A stretch of DNA of 64,000 nucleotides from Segetibacter koreensis DSM 18137 (GCF_000374045.1 NZ_KB893321.1:14466-78465), one strand, 5' to 3'; positions 28,059 to 37,234 are shown, numbered from the stretch's first letter. Notes: generated by a model from the letters alone, not told the origin. Made by a program: numbers and translations.

Positions 28059-30485
28059 TTATTCTGTTCTCAAATTTTTTACGGGATTGGTGGTGGCTGC
28101 TTTAATAGCCTGGAAACTAATGGTAGCGAAGGCGACTATTGCTGCAATACAAGCGGCAACAATAAATACCCAAACCGGAATGTTAATACGATACGCGAAG
28201 TCTTCCAGCCATTTGTTCATTGCGTACCAGGCAACCGGAAAAGCAATAACAGCAGCTACTAACACCAGTTTTAAAAAGTCTTTAGACAATAAACCTACAA
28301 TTGTGCTTACACTGGCTCCTAATACTTTGCGTATGCCTATTTCTTTTATCCGTTGAGTAATTGTAAATGCTGATAAACCAAACAGACCAAGACAGGCGAT
28401 TAAAATGGCAATGCACGAAAAAATAGTGAAAATAGTGCCTTGCCTCTTTTCTGAGTCGTAGAGCTTAGAATATCTTTCATCAACAAAATTGTATTGATAA
28501 GGTATTTCGGGTAAAAACTTTTTCCAAGTTCTTTCAATATGAGCTAATGCAGCAGGAACATTACCTGTGATTTTGATAGAAATATTTCCGTAAGCGCCTT
28601 GGTTAGTGCCTTCAAATAAGACAACAGGCAGTATGCGTTGGTGTAAGGATTCAAAATGAAAATCATTAAAAACTCCTGCTAAAGTTCCTTTCCGTCCGCC
28701 ATATTGAAATTGTTTGCCAATGGCTTCTTCATTCGACTTTAGTCCTAATGCTTTTACAGCAGCTTCATTAATAAGAAAAGAGGACGTATCAAAATTAGTA
28801 TCTTTATAAAAGTTTCTTCCCGCAACTATTTTAATTCCGTAGGCAGGTAGAAAATCTGCATCTGCACGAACAAGTTTTATGTCAGCTTTTGTAGGTGCGA
28901 GGGAATCTCCACGATTTATCTGAGAGCCATTTGCATCTAACAGGCGGCCAGTGGGAACGCGGGACGAAAGTCCTACTTCTTTGATATTTGCATTGGCTAA
29001 TAACTCTGTTTTAAATGCCTGGTAATTATCATTTAGCCCGGCATTATTATTAATCTGCAAAACGTGATTTTTGTCAAAACCCAACGATTTATTTTGAATG
29101 AAATGTAATTGCTGAAACACAATTCCTGTAGCGATAATCAGAATGATAGAGATTGAAAATTGAAATACAACCAAGACCTTTCTAAAGGAAACATTTGCTC
29201 CGCCGACTTTTAAAATGCCTTTTAATACTTTAATAGGTTGAAAAGATGAAAGAAAAAGCGCGGGATAAATGCCAGCAACTATTCCCACGATAAATGGTAC
29301 AAGTAGCATCACCAGTATTATGTACGGGTTTAATAGACTTCCTAAAACAAGTTTCTGGCCTGACAGGTCATTTAGCCACGGAAGGGCTGACCATGTTAAT
29401 GCAAAAGCAAGTATAGTTGCAACACACGATACAAATACGGACTCACTTAAAAATTGAGCAATTAATTCTCCTTTGCGTGCACCTGCAACCTTTCGTACAC
29501 CAATTTCTTTTGCCCTCAACACAGAACGTGCAGTCGAGAGATTCATGTAGTTAATGCATGCAATCAGCAAAACAAATAAAGCAATAGCTGAAAAAATGTA
29601 AACTCTTTTTATATCGCCATTTATCTCAACTTCGTCATCTTTATGAGAATAGAGATGAATGTCGGTCAGCTTTTTTAGGTTTAAAACTGAAAAATCAGAA
29701 GTTTTAAATTTAGCCGGACCATCATCACGAATATACCTGTCCTGGAAAGCAGGAAACTGGGCTTCTAATTTTTTTGGATTGTAGCCTGGCGGTAACAGCA
29801 GGTAGGTTAAAAAAGAATTGTTGCTCCAGTTTGTTTTAAGATTTTTTTCTCCATAAATAGCTGTGTCTTTTAAGGTGTTGAAGGATAACATAATTTCGGG
29901 ATGAAAATGTGCATTTGGCGGTAAAGATTTGTAGATGCCTGTTACTTTAAAATCAAATTGGTTATTAAAACGGATGACTTTATTCATCGGGTCATCATTA
30001 CCAAAATATTTTTTTGCTGTTTCTTCCGTAAGCATCACAGAATAAGGATTATATAAAGCTTTGGCTGGATTGCCTCTTGTTACTTTAAAATCAAAAACGT
30101 CAAACAGGTTTTCATCAGCAAAAAACACATCTTTTTCATTAAAGATTTTATCTTCAAATTTCAATGGAGTTGTTCCGAAAGGTAGTAGCCGGGTTACTTT
30201 TTTTATTTCTTTAAAATCATTCTCCAGCAATGGGCCAAAGGGCGGCGCAACACTTCCCAACTCCAGGGAAAGCATCTTGGTTTCGGGGTTAAGAAAAGTT
30301 CTCTCTACACGATAAATATTCTCCGCATTTTTATTGTACCTGTCATAGCTTAATTCATTTAAAATATATGTAGTTATAAGCAGGCAGCAAGTCAGGCCGA
30401 CCGAAAGCCCAAACAAATTAATGAAAGAAATAAATTTGTATTTCAGCAGGTTACGTACGGCAATCTTCAGGTAATTTCGTATCAT
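28059..30485 (-). CDS. FtsX/MacB-type ABC transporter permease (copy 3, promoter-proximal)
   Basis: 808 residues. It starts MIRNYLKIAVRNLLKYK, with the N-terminal TM at ~20-42, a periplasmic MacB-PCD region, an FtsX block with LSTARSVLRAKEIGVRKVAGA, and a second half ending in an FtsX block with TITQRIKEIGIRKVLGAS. It is the permease nearest the ATPase gene (56-base gap), so it is the most likely primary partner. Together with the adaptor at 31504 it would form a MacAB-like assembly whose outer-membrane component is not encoded in this operon. Confidence 0.9.
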   Translation of the reverse strand: MIRNYLKIAVRNLLKYKFISFINLFGLSVGLTCCLLITTYILNELSYDRYNKNAENIYRVERTFLNPETKMLSLELGSVAPPFGPLLENDFKEIKKVTRLLPFGTTPLKFEDKIFNEKDVFFADENLFDVFDFKVTRGNPAKALYNPYSVMLTEETAKKYFGNDDPMNKVIRFNNQFDFKVTGIYKSLPPNAHFHPEIMLSFNTLKDTAIYGEKNLKTNWSNNSFLTYLLLPPGYNPKKLEAQFPAFQDRYIRDDGPAKFKTSDFSVLNLKKLTDIHLYSHKDDEVEINGDIKRVYIFSAIALFVLLIACINYMNLSTARSVLRAKEIGVRKVAGARKGELIAQFLSESVFVSCVATILAFALTWSALPWLNDLSGQKLVLGSLLNPYIILVMLLVPFIVGIVAGIYPALFLSSFQPIKVLKGILKVGGANVSFRKVLVVFQFSISIILIIATGIVFQQLHFIQNKSLGFDKNHVLQINNNAGLNDNYQAFKTELLANANIKEVGLSSRVPTGRLLDANGSQINRGDSLAPTKADIKLVRADADFLPAYGIKIVAGRNFYKDTNFDTSSFLINEAAVKALGLKSNEEAIGKQFQYGGRKGTLAGVFNDFHFESLHQRILPVVLFEGTNQGAYGNISIKITGNVPAALAHIERTWKKFLPEIPYQYNFVDERYSKLYDSEKRQGTIFTIFSCIAILIACLGLFGLSAFTITQRIKEIGIRKVLGASVSTIVGLLSKDFLKLVLVAAVIAFPVAWYAMNKWLEDFAYRINIPVWVFIVAACIAAIVAFATISFQAIKAATTNPVKNLRTE

Positions 30486-30541
30486 CAGGAGCGGTTTTAT
30501 CAGTAAGAGAAAAGCAGATAGCAGAAAAGCAATACTTCTGC

Positions 30542-31219
30542 TTACACCATTATGTTTTCAGTAACCGTTTGTCCGTCGAGCATGCGTATAATGCGGTGGC
30601 TATAGCGTGCATCATGTTCACTATGGGTTACCATTACAATGGTTGTTCCCTGTTCGTTAAGGTCTGTAAGCAGGGCCATTACTTCATTGCCGTTAGAGGA
30701 ATCAAGGTTACCTGTAGGCTCATCCGCAAGTATAAGTTTAGGATTGTTTACCACAGCACGGGCAACTGCCACACGTTGTTGCTGACCGCCCGACAACTGT
30801 TGCGGATAGTGATTTCTGCGATGCATAATTTGCATTTTATCCAATACAGCTTCTACCCGTTGTTTTCTTTCCGGTGCTTTAATACCAAGATAAATAAGTG
30901 GAAGCTCTACATTTTCAAAAACAGTCAGTTCATCGATGAGATTGAAGCTTTGAAAAACGAAACCGATATTTCTTTTCCGGAGCTCAGCCCGTTTGCGTTC
31001 ATTAAATTTTGCGACTTCTATTCCGTTAAAAAGGAAGCTGCCATCATCAGGATCATCTAATAACCCGAGTATGTTTAGTAAAGTAGATTTGCCGCATCCC
31101 GATGGACCCATTACTGCAACAAATTCTCCTTCTTTTACTTCAAAAGTTAATTTATTAAGTGCTACGGTCTCAACATCTTCGGTACGGTAAATTTTTTCGA
31201 GGTTCTTAATCCTGATCAT
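30542..31219 (-). CDS. ABC transporter ATP-binding protein (LolD/MacB-like)
   Basis: 225 residues, a single nucleotide-binding domain. Walker A is GPSGCGKST (38-46), the Q-loop is Q90, the signature LSGGQQQRVAVARA starts at 142, Walker B is LILADEP (162-168), and the H-loop is H199. It belongs to the MacB/LolD/FtsE group that pairs with FtsX-type permeases. It is the only ATPase gene for three permease genes in this run, so it probably energises all three. It lies between the adaptor and the permeases in one minus-strand operon. Confidence 0.94.
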   Translation of the reverse strand: MIRIKNLEKIYRTEDVETVALNKLTFEVKEGEFVAVMGPSGCGKSTLLNILGLLDDPDDGSFLFNGIEVAKFNERKRAELRKRNIGFVFQSFNLIDELTVFENVELPLIYLGIKAPERKQRVEAVLDKMQIMHRRNHYPQQLSGGQQQRVAVARAVVNNPKLILADEPTGNLDSSNGNEVMALLTDLNEQGTTIVMVTHSEHDARYSHRIIRMLDGQTVTENIMV

Positions 31220-31256
31220 ATTTTGTAGATTTTTTAGGTTGAAATATATGTATTGG

Positions 31257-31454
31257 TTAGTTTAAACGGAAACTAAAAATGTTAAGCGGATGAATTTCAG
31301 TATTAACGTCATCCTGTAAAGCTTTTTCTTTTTCGCAAATATTAATATTGGTAATCTTCAAAGCTTTTCTGTGTAGGTAACAGGACCCAGGTGTAGCAGA
31401 AATGAAGCCTTCAAAACATGTTATCAATATTAAGTATGTAAGCAGCTTTTTCAT
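31257..31454 (-). CDS. Possible 65-residue exported protein of unknown function
   Basis: From ATG 31454 the frame reads MKKLLTYLILITCFEGF, a plausible signal peptide, followed by ~45 residues with Cys at two positions and no recognisable domain. It fills the gap between the adaptor and ATPase genes (49 bases after the adaptor stop, 37 before the ATPase start). This position is where an outer-membrane TolC gene might be expected; whether this is a real small gene or a remnant cannot be told. A longer in-frame start at 31487 is possible. Confidence 0.35.
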   Translation of the reverse strand: MKKLLTYLILITCFEGFISATPGSCYLHRKALKITNINICEKEKALQDDVNTEIHPLNIFSFRLN

Positions 31455-31503
31455 AATTGTATGGTTTGATTTGTTCCTGGTAGTCAAATGTTTTCAGAAC
31501 CTC

Positions 31504-32769
31504 TTATTGCGAGTTTCCTTTTTTCAAAACCAGCTCCTGCATGGTGCCATAATTCTCATAGCTAGATGTTACCACTTTGTCTCCCGACTTCAGGCCTTGC
31601 AGCACTTCATAGTAATCAGGGTTTTGCCTGCCTAATTGTATATCCACCTTATATGCTACATTTCCATTTTCCGCAACTTTAAATATCCAGTTGCCACCTG
31701 TCTGTTGAAAAAATCCGCCCTTGGCAAGTAGTATGGCCTGCGTTTCATCACCAAGCGCTAAACGTATTTGTAAGGTTTGACCTCTGCGGATACCCTGCGG
31801 TACTTGCCCTACAAATTCCATATCAACCTGGAAACGGCCATTAGTAACCTGCGTATACACTTTCTTTATTTTAAGTCTATATGTTTTATCTGATAAAGTA
31901 AAATCGCCTGTCAGACCTGGAAATATTCTTGATATATAGTGCTCATCAATATCGGCTCTCACTTTGAAGCCGCTGGTAATATCTAACTGACCCAGTCTTT
32001 CACCCTTGTTTTTGTTTTGCCCAATCTCAGCATCAAGCGATGTTAACTGGCCATCCACAGGAGCACGCACTATCAGGTCACCTACTTTTTTGCGCATAAC
32101 ATTCAATGCATTTTGTGAACCTTCGTATGACTGCCTTGCCTGTGTCAACTGCTGGGTGTTGGAGGTAGAGTCCTGTTTCAAAATTTGTTTTGTCAGGTCT
32201 TTCTTTTGTGCATAGTAATTAAAATTGTTCTCCGCCTGTTTAAACTCCTGCAGACCTATCGCTTTCTGCTCATACAGGTGTTTATCTAGGTTGTAAATGC
32301 GTTCTGCTTCCTTCAGCTGGCTTTCCACATCGGTCATCTGGTTCAGTTTGTTTACCGTATTCTGCTGTGCTGCATTCCGTGATATCTGCATTTGTGTAAG
32401 CAGGTTATATACGTTGGTTTGCTGCGTTACTAGGCCAAGTTCGAGGTCGGTATTGCTAAGGCGCAAGATTGGTTGGCCTTTCTTCATCATTGTACCATCA
32501 TCCACATATTTTTCTTCTACGCGACCACCTTCAGTAGCATCTAAATAAATGGTGCTTATTGGCATAACAACTCCGTTTACAGGTATAAACTCCTGGAAGG
32601 GTCCTTTCTTAATTTCTGATATTGTCAGCCGTTCTGTATCTACATTTAGCCTGCTTTTGCCCGATGTAAAATAGAGGCTTCCGGCTATCAATCCTGCAAC
32701 AGCAATAATTCCTACAATAGTTGCTATTCTTTTACTGTTCCACTTTTTTTTCTTAATAACTCTGTCCAC
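31504..32769 (-). CDS. HlyD/MacA-type periplasmic adaptor of the ABC system
   Basis: 421 residues. A basic N-terminus and TM anchor (~14-33) are followed by the first lipoyl half (GVVMPISTIYLDATEGG), an extended coiled coil rich in Gln and Asn (~110-225), the second lipoyl half (VRAPVDGQLTSLDAEIGQ), a beta-barrel (~265-345) and a membrane-proximal domain. It is the first gene of the minus-strand export operon, divergent from the two-component genes. Two 17-bp operator boxes lie ~245-280 bases upstream of its start, a distance typical of enhancer-type sites. Confidence 0.9.
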   Translation of the reverse strand: MDRVIKKKKWNSKRIATIVGIIAVAGLIAGSLYFTSGKSRLNVDTERLTISEIKKGPFQEFIPVNGVVMPISTIYLDATEGGRVEEKYVDDGTMMKKGQPILRLSNTDLELGLVTQQTNVYNLLTQMQISRNAAQQNTVNKLNQMTDVESQLKEAERIYNLDKHLYEQKAIGLQEFKQAENNFNYYAQKKDLTKQILKQDSTSNTQQLTQARQSYEGSQNALNVMRKKVGDLIVRAPVDGQLTSLDAEIGQNKNKGERLGQLDITSGFKVRADIDEHYISRIFPGLTGDFTLSDKTYRLKIKKVYTQVTNGRFQVDMEFVGQVPQGIRRGQTLQIRLALGDETQAILLAKGGFFQQTGGNWIFKVAENGNVAYKVDIQLGRQNPDYYEVLQGLKSGDKVVTSSYENYGTMQELVLKKGNSQ

Positions 32770-33011
32770 TTTCTAAAGTATTATTATTTAAATGTTTACT
32801 AAATTCAAAGCTTTAATTTTTTAGTCATCTTTAGTTACAAATGCTCATCTCCGCTTGTGTCACTCACTTGTACTGCATCTTTTCAAGGCAACTTTTCCTA
32901 AAGCTCTTTTTAGCTCTAAAAAATCAAATCTGAATAAACAATCTTTAATAGTGTGCCGATTCTGTAACTTGCTGATACTCAAATTTCTATTATTCTTTTG
33001 TGTGCTTACAA

Positions 33012-33050
33012 TGTTCGTTTGTGTTACAATAAGTGTCCGCTTTTGATACA
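33012..33050 (-). promoter_or_regulatory. Tandem 17-bp operator pair in the divergent region
   Basis: TGTTCGTTTGTGTTACA (33012-33028) and TGTCCGCTTTTGATACA (33034-33050) are exactly 22 bases apart start to start, about two helical turns. They share TGTyCG, TT, TG and TACA with the pair at 25427-25466. They lie between the divergent adaptor gene (minus) and the response-regulator gene (plus), so they could control both. I found no convincing sigma-54 -24/-12 element nearby. Confidence 0.7.
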
Positions 33051-33106
33051 CCTGTCCCTACCTTATTTTCTTTAAAAAATTCATAATCATAGTTTTATAT
33101 TTACGG

Positions 33107-33114
33107 TATGTTTG
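33107..33114 (+). promoter_or_regulatory. -7 box (TATGTTTG) for the response-regulator gene
   Basis: An exact TAnnTTTG match 42 bases before ATG 33157 and 57 bases after the second operator box. It suggests that the two-component genes use the housekeeping sigma factor. Confidence 0.5.
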
Positions 33115-33156
33115 TAGTACCTATAAGCCAAACGAAAAACAGGAAACAAAAACGAC

Positions 33157-34515
33157 ATGCTGCTTAAAAATGCTTCTATATTAGTTATTGATGATGACCT
33201 CGATGTATTAACCGCTGTAAGGTTACTTTTGAAAACTGAAGTGAAAGAAGTTTTAACAGAAAAAAACCCTGAAAATCTTCGTTCCATTTTAGCAAAGCAA
33301 TCATTTGACCTTATTATGCTCGATATGAATTTTACGAGCTCTATAAATACCGGTAATGAAGGTTTATTCTGGCTAAAAAAAATTAAAGAATTTAAATCTG
33401 ATGCGGCGGTAATTATGATTACTGCTTATGGAGATATTGACCTTGCTATCCGCTCTTTAAAAGAAGGCGCAGCTGATTTTGTAGTAAAGCCATGGCACAA
33501 CGAAAAATTGTTAACTACTATAAAAGAGGCTTTAAATAAAAAAACAAATGGAAAAGCAAATGAAGTTCCTTTAAAATTTGAGTCTATAATAAACAGGGAG
33601 CTTCTTGGAGAATCTCCAGTAATGCAGGAAATATTTTATAAGATACAAAAGATTGCTCCGACAGATGCCAATATTTTAATACTGGGAGAAAACGGAACAG
33701 GAAAAGATTTAATTGCAAAAGCCATTCACCAGCAATCGCTAAGAGCAAACAAACCTTATATAAAAGTGGATGTTGGCGCATTGACCGAGACTTTATTTGA
33801 AAGCGAATTATTTGGTCATAAAAAAGGAGCTTTTACAGATGCAAGAGAAGACCGCGCCGGAAGATTTGAAGCAGCAAACGGTGGAACACTTTTCCTGGAT
33901 GAAATTGGAAACATATCGTTGCACCAGCAGGCTAAGTTGCTGAGTGTGTTGCAAAACAGGCAGGTGATGCGGTTGGGAGATAATCATGCTGTGCCGATAG
34001 ATATTCGTTTGGTTTGTGCTACCAACGTCCCCTTGCAGGAATTAGCGAATGAATCGCGGTTTAGAAAAGACCTCATCTATAGAATAAATACTGTGGAAAT
34101 CATGGTTCCACCGTTGCGACGAAGGGGAAATGATATTATTCTTCTGGCAAATCATTTTAGTAAATTTTATTGCAATAAATACTTAAAACCCTGCGCGCAG
34201 TTCGACCAGAGTGCAATAGATAAATTACTGCATTATAATTATCCCGGCAATGTAAGAGAGTTGCAGTATACAATAGAAAGAGCTGTAATAATGGCTGAAG
34301 GAGAAGTGCTTAAAGCAAGTGATATCATCTTTTCTCCGATAGAGACTGTAAGACCGGCAGATGAAGAACCAGTGGAATTAAACCTGGGCTCGGTAGAAAA
34401 AAATACAATATTAAAAGTGATAGAAAAACATAACGGAAATATATCTAAAGCGGCAAAAGAGCTTGGTCTCACTCGTACTGCTTTGTATCGGAGATTGAGT
34501 AAATACGATATTTAA
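33157..34515 (+). CDS. Sigma-54-type response regulator (NtrC family)
   Basis: 452 residues. The receiver domain (1-125) has acidic pocket D12/D13, phospho-acceptor D56 (LIMLDMNF), T89 and K111. The AAA+ domain (~150-380) has Walker A GENGTGKD (177-184), GAFTDA (224-229) and Walker B GGTLFLDE (242-249). The C-terminal Fis-type helix-turn-helix (~430-452) is NISKAAKELGLTRTALYRRL. It should activate sigma-54 promoters when phosphorylated by the kinase encoded next. The sigma-54 contact loop reads GAFTDA instead of the canonical GAFTGA. It is divergent from the ABC export operon, with operator-like repeats in the intergenic space. Confidence 0.93.
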   Translation: MLLKNASILVIDDDLDVLTAVRLLLKTEVKEVLTEKNPENLRSILAKQSFDLIMLDMNFTSSINTGNEGLFWLKKIKEFKSDAAVIMITAYGDIDLAIRSLKEGAADFVVKPWHNEKLLTTIKEALNKKTNGKANEVPLKFESIINRELLGESPVMQEIFYKIQKIAPTDANILILGENGTGKDLIAKAIHQQSLRANKPYIKVDVGALTETLFESELFGHKKGAFTDAREDRAGRFEAANGGTLFLDEIGNISLHQQAKLLSVLQNRQVMRLGDNHAVPIDIRLVCATNVPLQELANESRFRKDLIYRINTVEIMVPPLRRRGNDIILLANHFSKFYCNKYLKPCAQFDQSAIDKLLHYNYPGNVRELQYTIERAVIMAEGEVLKASDIIFSPIETVRPADEEPVELNLGSVEKNTILKVIEKHNGNISKAAKELGLTRTALYRRLSKYDI

Positions 34516-34603
34516 AAGTAGATGGTAGGGTGTAAAATATTAATGATATGCCTAGCAACAATCCGCCTTCATCTATACCTTAAACCTTTGACCTCATTTG
34601 ATT

Positions 34604-35947
34604 ATGATTTTTAAAAACATGGAATGGCGTATATCAATAAGAGTATTACTAATGTTTGCAGCGCTTATCGCCGAATCTTTTTTTCTTGTAAAAGGCTGGC
34701 TTTTGCCTGCAGCGTTGTTGTCACCTGTTATTATTTACAGTGTAGTAGAGTTTTTCCGCTTTCATCGCGAGGCGCAGGTCGAGTTGAATCAATTTGTAGA
34801 ATCGATTCATTACCGCGATTTTTCTAGAAATTTTGATGTAAAGCATGCGCCTGCAGACCTTCAGATATTGCGAAAAGGTTTCAATGAAATCAACAGTACT
34901 TTTAAAGTAATCAGTAAAGAAAAGGAAACTCAGTACCAGTATTTACAAAAAATACTGGAGTTGGTGGATACGGGGATACTTTCTTATAAGCATGAAGGCG
35001 GTGAAGTGCTCTGGATGAATGAAACACTAAAAAAAATGCTGGGCTTGCCTTATTTAAAAACTATTCATTCGCTAAGTAAACGTGATGAAGATCTGTACCA
35101 ACAGGTTATTTCACTAAAACCGGGAGAAACTAAAATTGCTACGGCACATTCTGATAGAAAATCTTTTAAAGTGTTATTATCTGCAACCGCTTTTCAAACC
35201 GAAGGAGAAAAGTTTAAACTGATAGCTTTTCAAAATGTTGATGAAGCGTTAGATGAAACGGAGTCAAAGGCGTGGCAAAAATTACTGAGCGTAATGACAC
35301 ATGAAATCATGAACTCTATTGCGCCCATATCTTCCCTTGCCGATACTCTAAAAAACAGGCTCGAAGAATCTGTCAGCGATTTACATAATAATGGAGGAAG
35401 TGTTGATGACCTGAAACTTGGTATTGAGACAATTAAGAGAAGGAGTGAAGGGCTACTAAAATTTGCTGAAACGTATCGTAACCTCAATAAGATTACTACC
35501 CCAAATCTTAAGAAAATATACGTGCGCGATCTTTTTGAGAATCTCTACAGCCTGATGGAACCCACGCTCGATCAAAAGAACATAGAAATGGAAATAGTGT
35601 TGAAGGATACGGATTTAATACTGGAAGCCGATACAAGTCTTATTGAGCAGGTATTGATTAATTTGTTAGTAAATAGTATAGATGCTGTGAAAGATCAGCC
35701 GGAACCAAAAATATTATTAACTGCGGACATGAATGCAAATAAAAAAATTACCATCAAAGTTGCCGACAACGGCGCCGGCATGAGCAAAGAAGTTCTGGAC
35801 AAGATTTTTATTCCCTTTTTTACTACTAAAAAGAGTGGTAGCGGTATTGGCTTAAGCCTCTGCAAGCAGATAATGATGCTTCATCATGGAAATATTCATG
35901 CTCAATCCATTGAGGGTAGGGGAACTACTTTTGTATTACAATTTTGA
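34604..35947 (+). CDS. Sensor histidine kinase, partner of the upstream regulator
   Basis: 447 residues from ATG 34604 (TTG 34598 and ATG 34619 are alternatives). Two hydrophobic helices at ~8-30 and ~34-50 have almost no periplasmic loop, which suggests sensing within the membrane or cytoplasm. A PAS-like region (~110-215) precedes the phospho-acceptor H233 in MTHEIMNSIAPI. The ATPase domain has the N-box INLLVNSIDAV, DNGAGM, and FTTKKSGSGIGLSL as G2. The family resembles NtrB-like kinases paired with sigma-54 activators. It lies 88 bases after the regulator gene and ends before a bidirectional terminator. Confidence 0.92.
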   Translation: MIFKNMEWRISIRVLLMFAALIAESFFLVKGWLLPAALLSPVIIYSVVEFFRFHREAQVELNQFVESIHYRDFSRNFDVKHAPADLQILRKGFNEINSTFKVISKEKETQYQYLQKILELVDTGILSYKHEGGEVLWMNETLKKMLGLPYLKTIHSLSKRDEDLYQQVISLKPGETKIATAHSDRKSFKVLLSATAFQTEGEKFKLIAFQNVDEALDETESKAWQKLLSVMTHEIMNSIAPISSLADTLKNRLEESVSDLHNNGGSVDDLKLGIETIKRRSEGLLKFAETYRNLNKITTPNLKKIYVRDLFENLYSLMEPTLDQKNIEMEIVLKDTDLILEADTSLIEQVLINLLVNSIDAVKDQPEPKILLTADMNANKKITIKVADNGAGMSKEVLDKIFIPFFTTKKSGSGIGLSLCKQIMMLHHGNIHAQSIEGRGTTFVLQF

Positions 35948-36048
35948 TAAGAGTTTGTAAGCTTTTAGTAAACTTTGGCAGAGATATAATAACACGTCTT
36001 GGTAGCCAAAATACTGTGTGTTTATTAATCTCAATTTTGCTTTATATA

Positions 36049-36081
36049 AAAAGCCGTTTCGGTTTTAATGAAACGGCTTTT
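36049..36081. terminator. Bidirectional terminator between kinase and DUF1080 genes
   Basis: A perfect 12-bp stem (AAAAGCCGTTTC / GAAACGGCTTTT) with a 9-nt loop; T- and A-runs on the two sides serve both convergent genes. Confidence 0.9.
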
Positions 36082-36104
36082 ATTTTAGTGACTTCTTGTT
36101 ACTG

Positions 36105-36701
36105 CTAAAGTTCCTTTATCTTAACATCTTTCCATCTTACCTTTATGCCGCCACCCGCGTGTATTTGCAGGGCTATAAAACCTTCACCTTTTCCTATCTT
36201 CTCGTCTTTTAGATATACCATTTTATGACCGTTTAGCCATGTAGTTACTTCATCCCCGTCTACTTTTATCTTCATTTTGTTCCATTGTCCTGGTTTTAAA
36301 ATCTTTTCATCTTCAGGCTTTGGTTTTATAAGCCACTCTCTTCCGTATGATTCGTATATTCCTCCTGTAAAAAGATTAGGTGGAGCAACTTCTACCTGCC
36401 ATCCGTTTATTTTTGTTCCTTCAATACTGGATCGGAAAAATACACCGCTGTTTCCGTTTGCTTCCTGTTTAAATTGAAGAGTGAGAATAAAATTTTTGTA
36501 AGGCTTATCTGTAGATAGATATCCATATTGTTTATCGGGGCCGCTTTCACAAATCAGTTGACCATTTTCAACATACCATTTTTCAGTCCCATGTATTGTC
36601 CAGCCCGTCAGGTCCTTCCCATTAAAAATAGACTTAAATGATTGGCTAAAAAGTAGCGTTGTTGTAATGCAACATAATAGAAATAAAGAAAGTTTTTTCA
36701 T
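36105..36701 (-). CDS. Exported DUF1080 (3-keto-disaccharide hydrolase-like) protein
   Basis: 198 residues. The signal peptide ends LLFSQ. A single concanavalin-like DUF1080 domain follows, with the hallmark FNGKDLTGWTIHG start, YLSTDKPYKNFILTLQFK, NSGVFFRS (active-site region) and the WKDVKIKEL end. Relatives have been reported to cleave 3-keto-glycosides after oxidation of a sugar at C3. It stands alone here, convergent with the kinase gene, so the pathway context is missing. Confidence 0.88.
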   Translation of the reverse strand: MKKLSLFLLCCITTTLLFSQSFKSIFNGKDLTGWTIHGTEKWYVENGQLICESGPDKQYGYLSTDKPYKNFILTLQFKQEANGNSGVFFRSSIEGTKINGWQVEVAPPNLFTGGIYESYGREWLIKPKPEDEKILKPGQWNKMKIKVDGDEVTTWLNGHKMVYLKDEKIGKGEGFIALQIHAGGGIKVRWKDVKIKEL

Positions 36702-36934
36702 GTAAAATTTTTAATGAATGTTTTGAAGTAATTTTTGGAAATTAAGACAATATTACTCAGATTAATACTATTTTAAGCTTTCTCTAAAAAAAAATTGTAT
36801 TTCTCTTGCAAGCCCTTTAAATGTTTTGTATATTTCTTTCGTAGAATGTTAACTGTTTGAGGTTTAATCGTTTTTAAACATTTTCCTTCTTGAATGACCA
36901 ATATAATTGAAGACTAACCTTAAAAACAAATCTT
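36702..36934. other. Intergenic, no gene seen
   Basis: AT-rich DNA between divergent genes, presumably containing both promoters. No exact TAnnTTTG box was found by eye. Confidence 0.35.
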
Positions 36935-37234
36935 ATGTACATCATTCGTGACATTTTTCAACTCAAGTTTGGACACTTCCGGGATGCGAAGGCATTGCTG
37001 TCAGAAGCAACCAAAAATAACCTCTTACCCAACGCGCAAAATGTAAAAGTACTTTCAGATTTCACCGGTGATTCTTATCGTTTAATATTAGAGGAGCAAT
37101 ATAATTCCCTTGCTGAGTATGAGCAATCTTTAACCACGAGCATGAAACAGGAAGCCTGGCAAAATTGGTATTCCCGGTTAAAAGATCATATTCTTTCTTC
37201 TCACAGGGAAATATTGAAAGAAATAGACGTTTAA
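36935..37234 (+). CDS. Small 99-residue protein, NIPSNAP/dimeric alpha-beta barrel-like
   Basis: It starts MYIIRDIFQLKFGHFRDAKALL and continues with alternating beta and helix predictions: a strand at ~3-10, a helix ~14-27, strands ~37-43 and ~48-56, and a helix ~60-90 with conserved-looking W residues. The pattern is that of a ferredoxin-like dimeric alpha-beta barrel, as in NIPSNAP-type proteins. No catalytic residue is obvious and no signal peptide is present, so it should be cytoplasmic. It stands alone upstream of the second SusC. The assignment rests on pattern only. Confidence 0.55.
   Translation: MYIIRDIFQLKFGHFRDAKALLSEATKNNLLPNAQNVKVLSDFTGDSYRLILEEQYNSLAEYEQSLTTSMKQEAWQNWYSRLKDHILSSHREILKEIDV

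Noticed and set aside
32930-32965. Possible sigma-54 promoter for the adaptor operon (minus-strand CGGCAC)
   Set aside because: The -24-like half is present, but no TTGC occurs at the required spacing.
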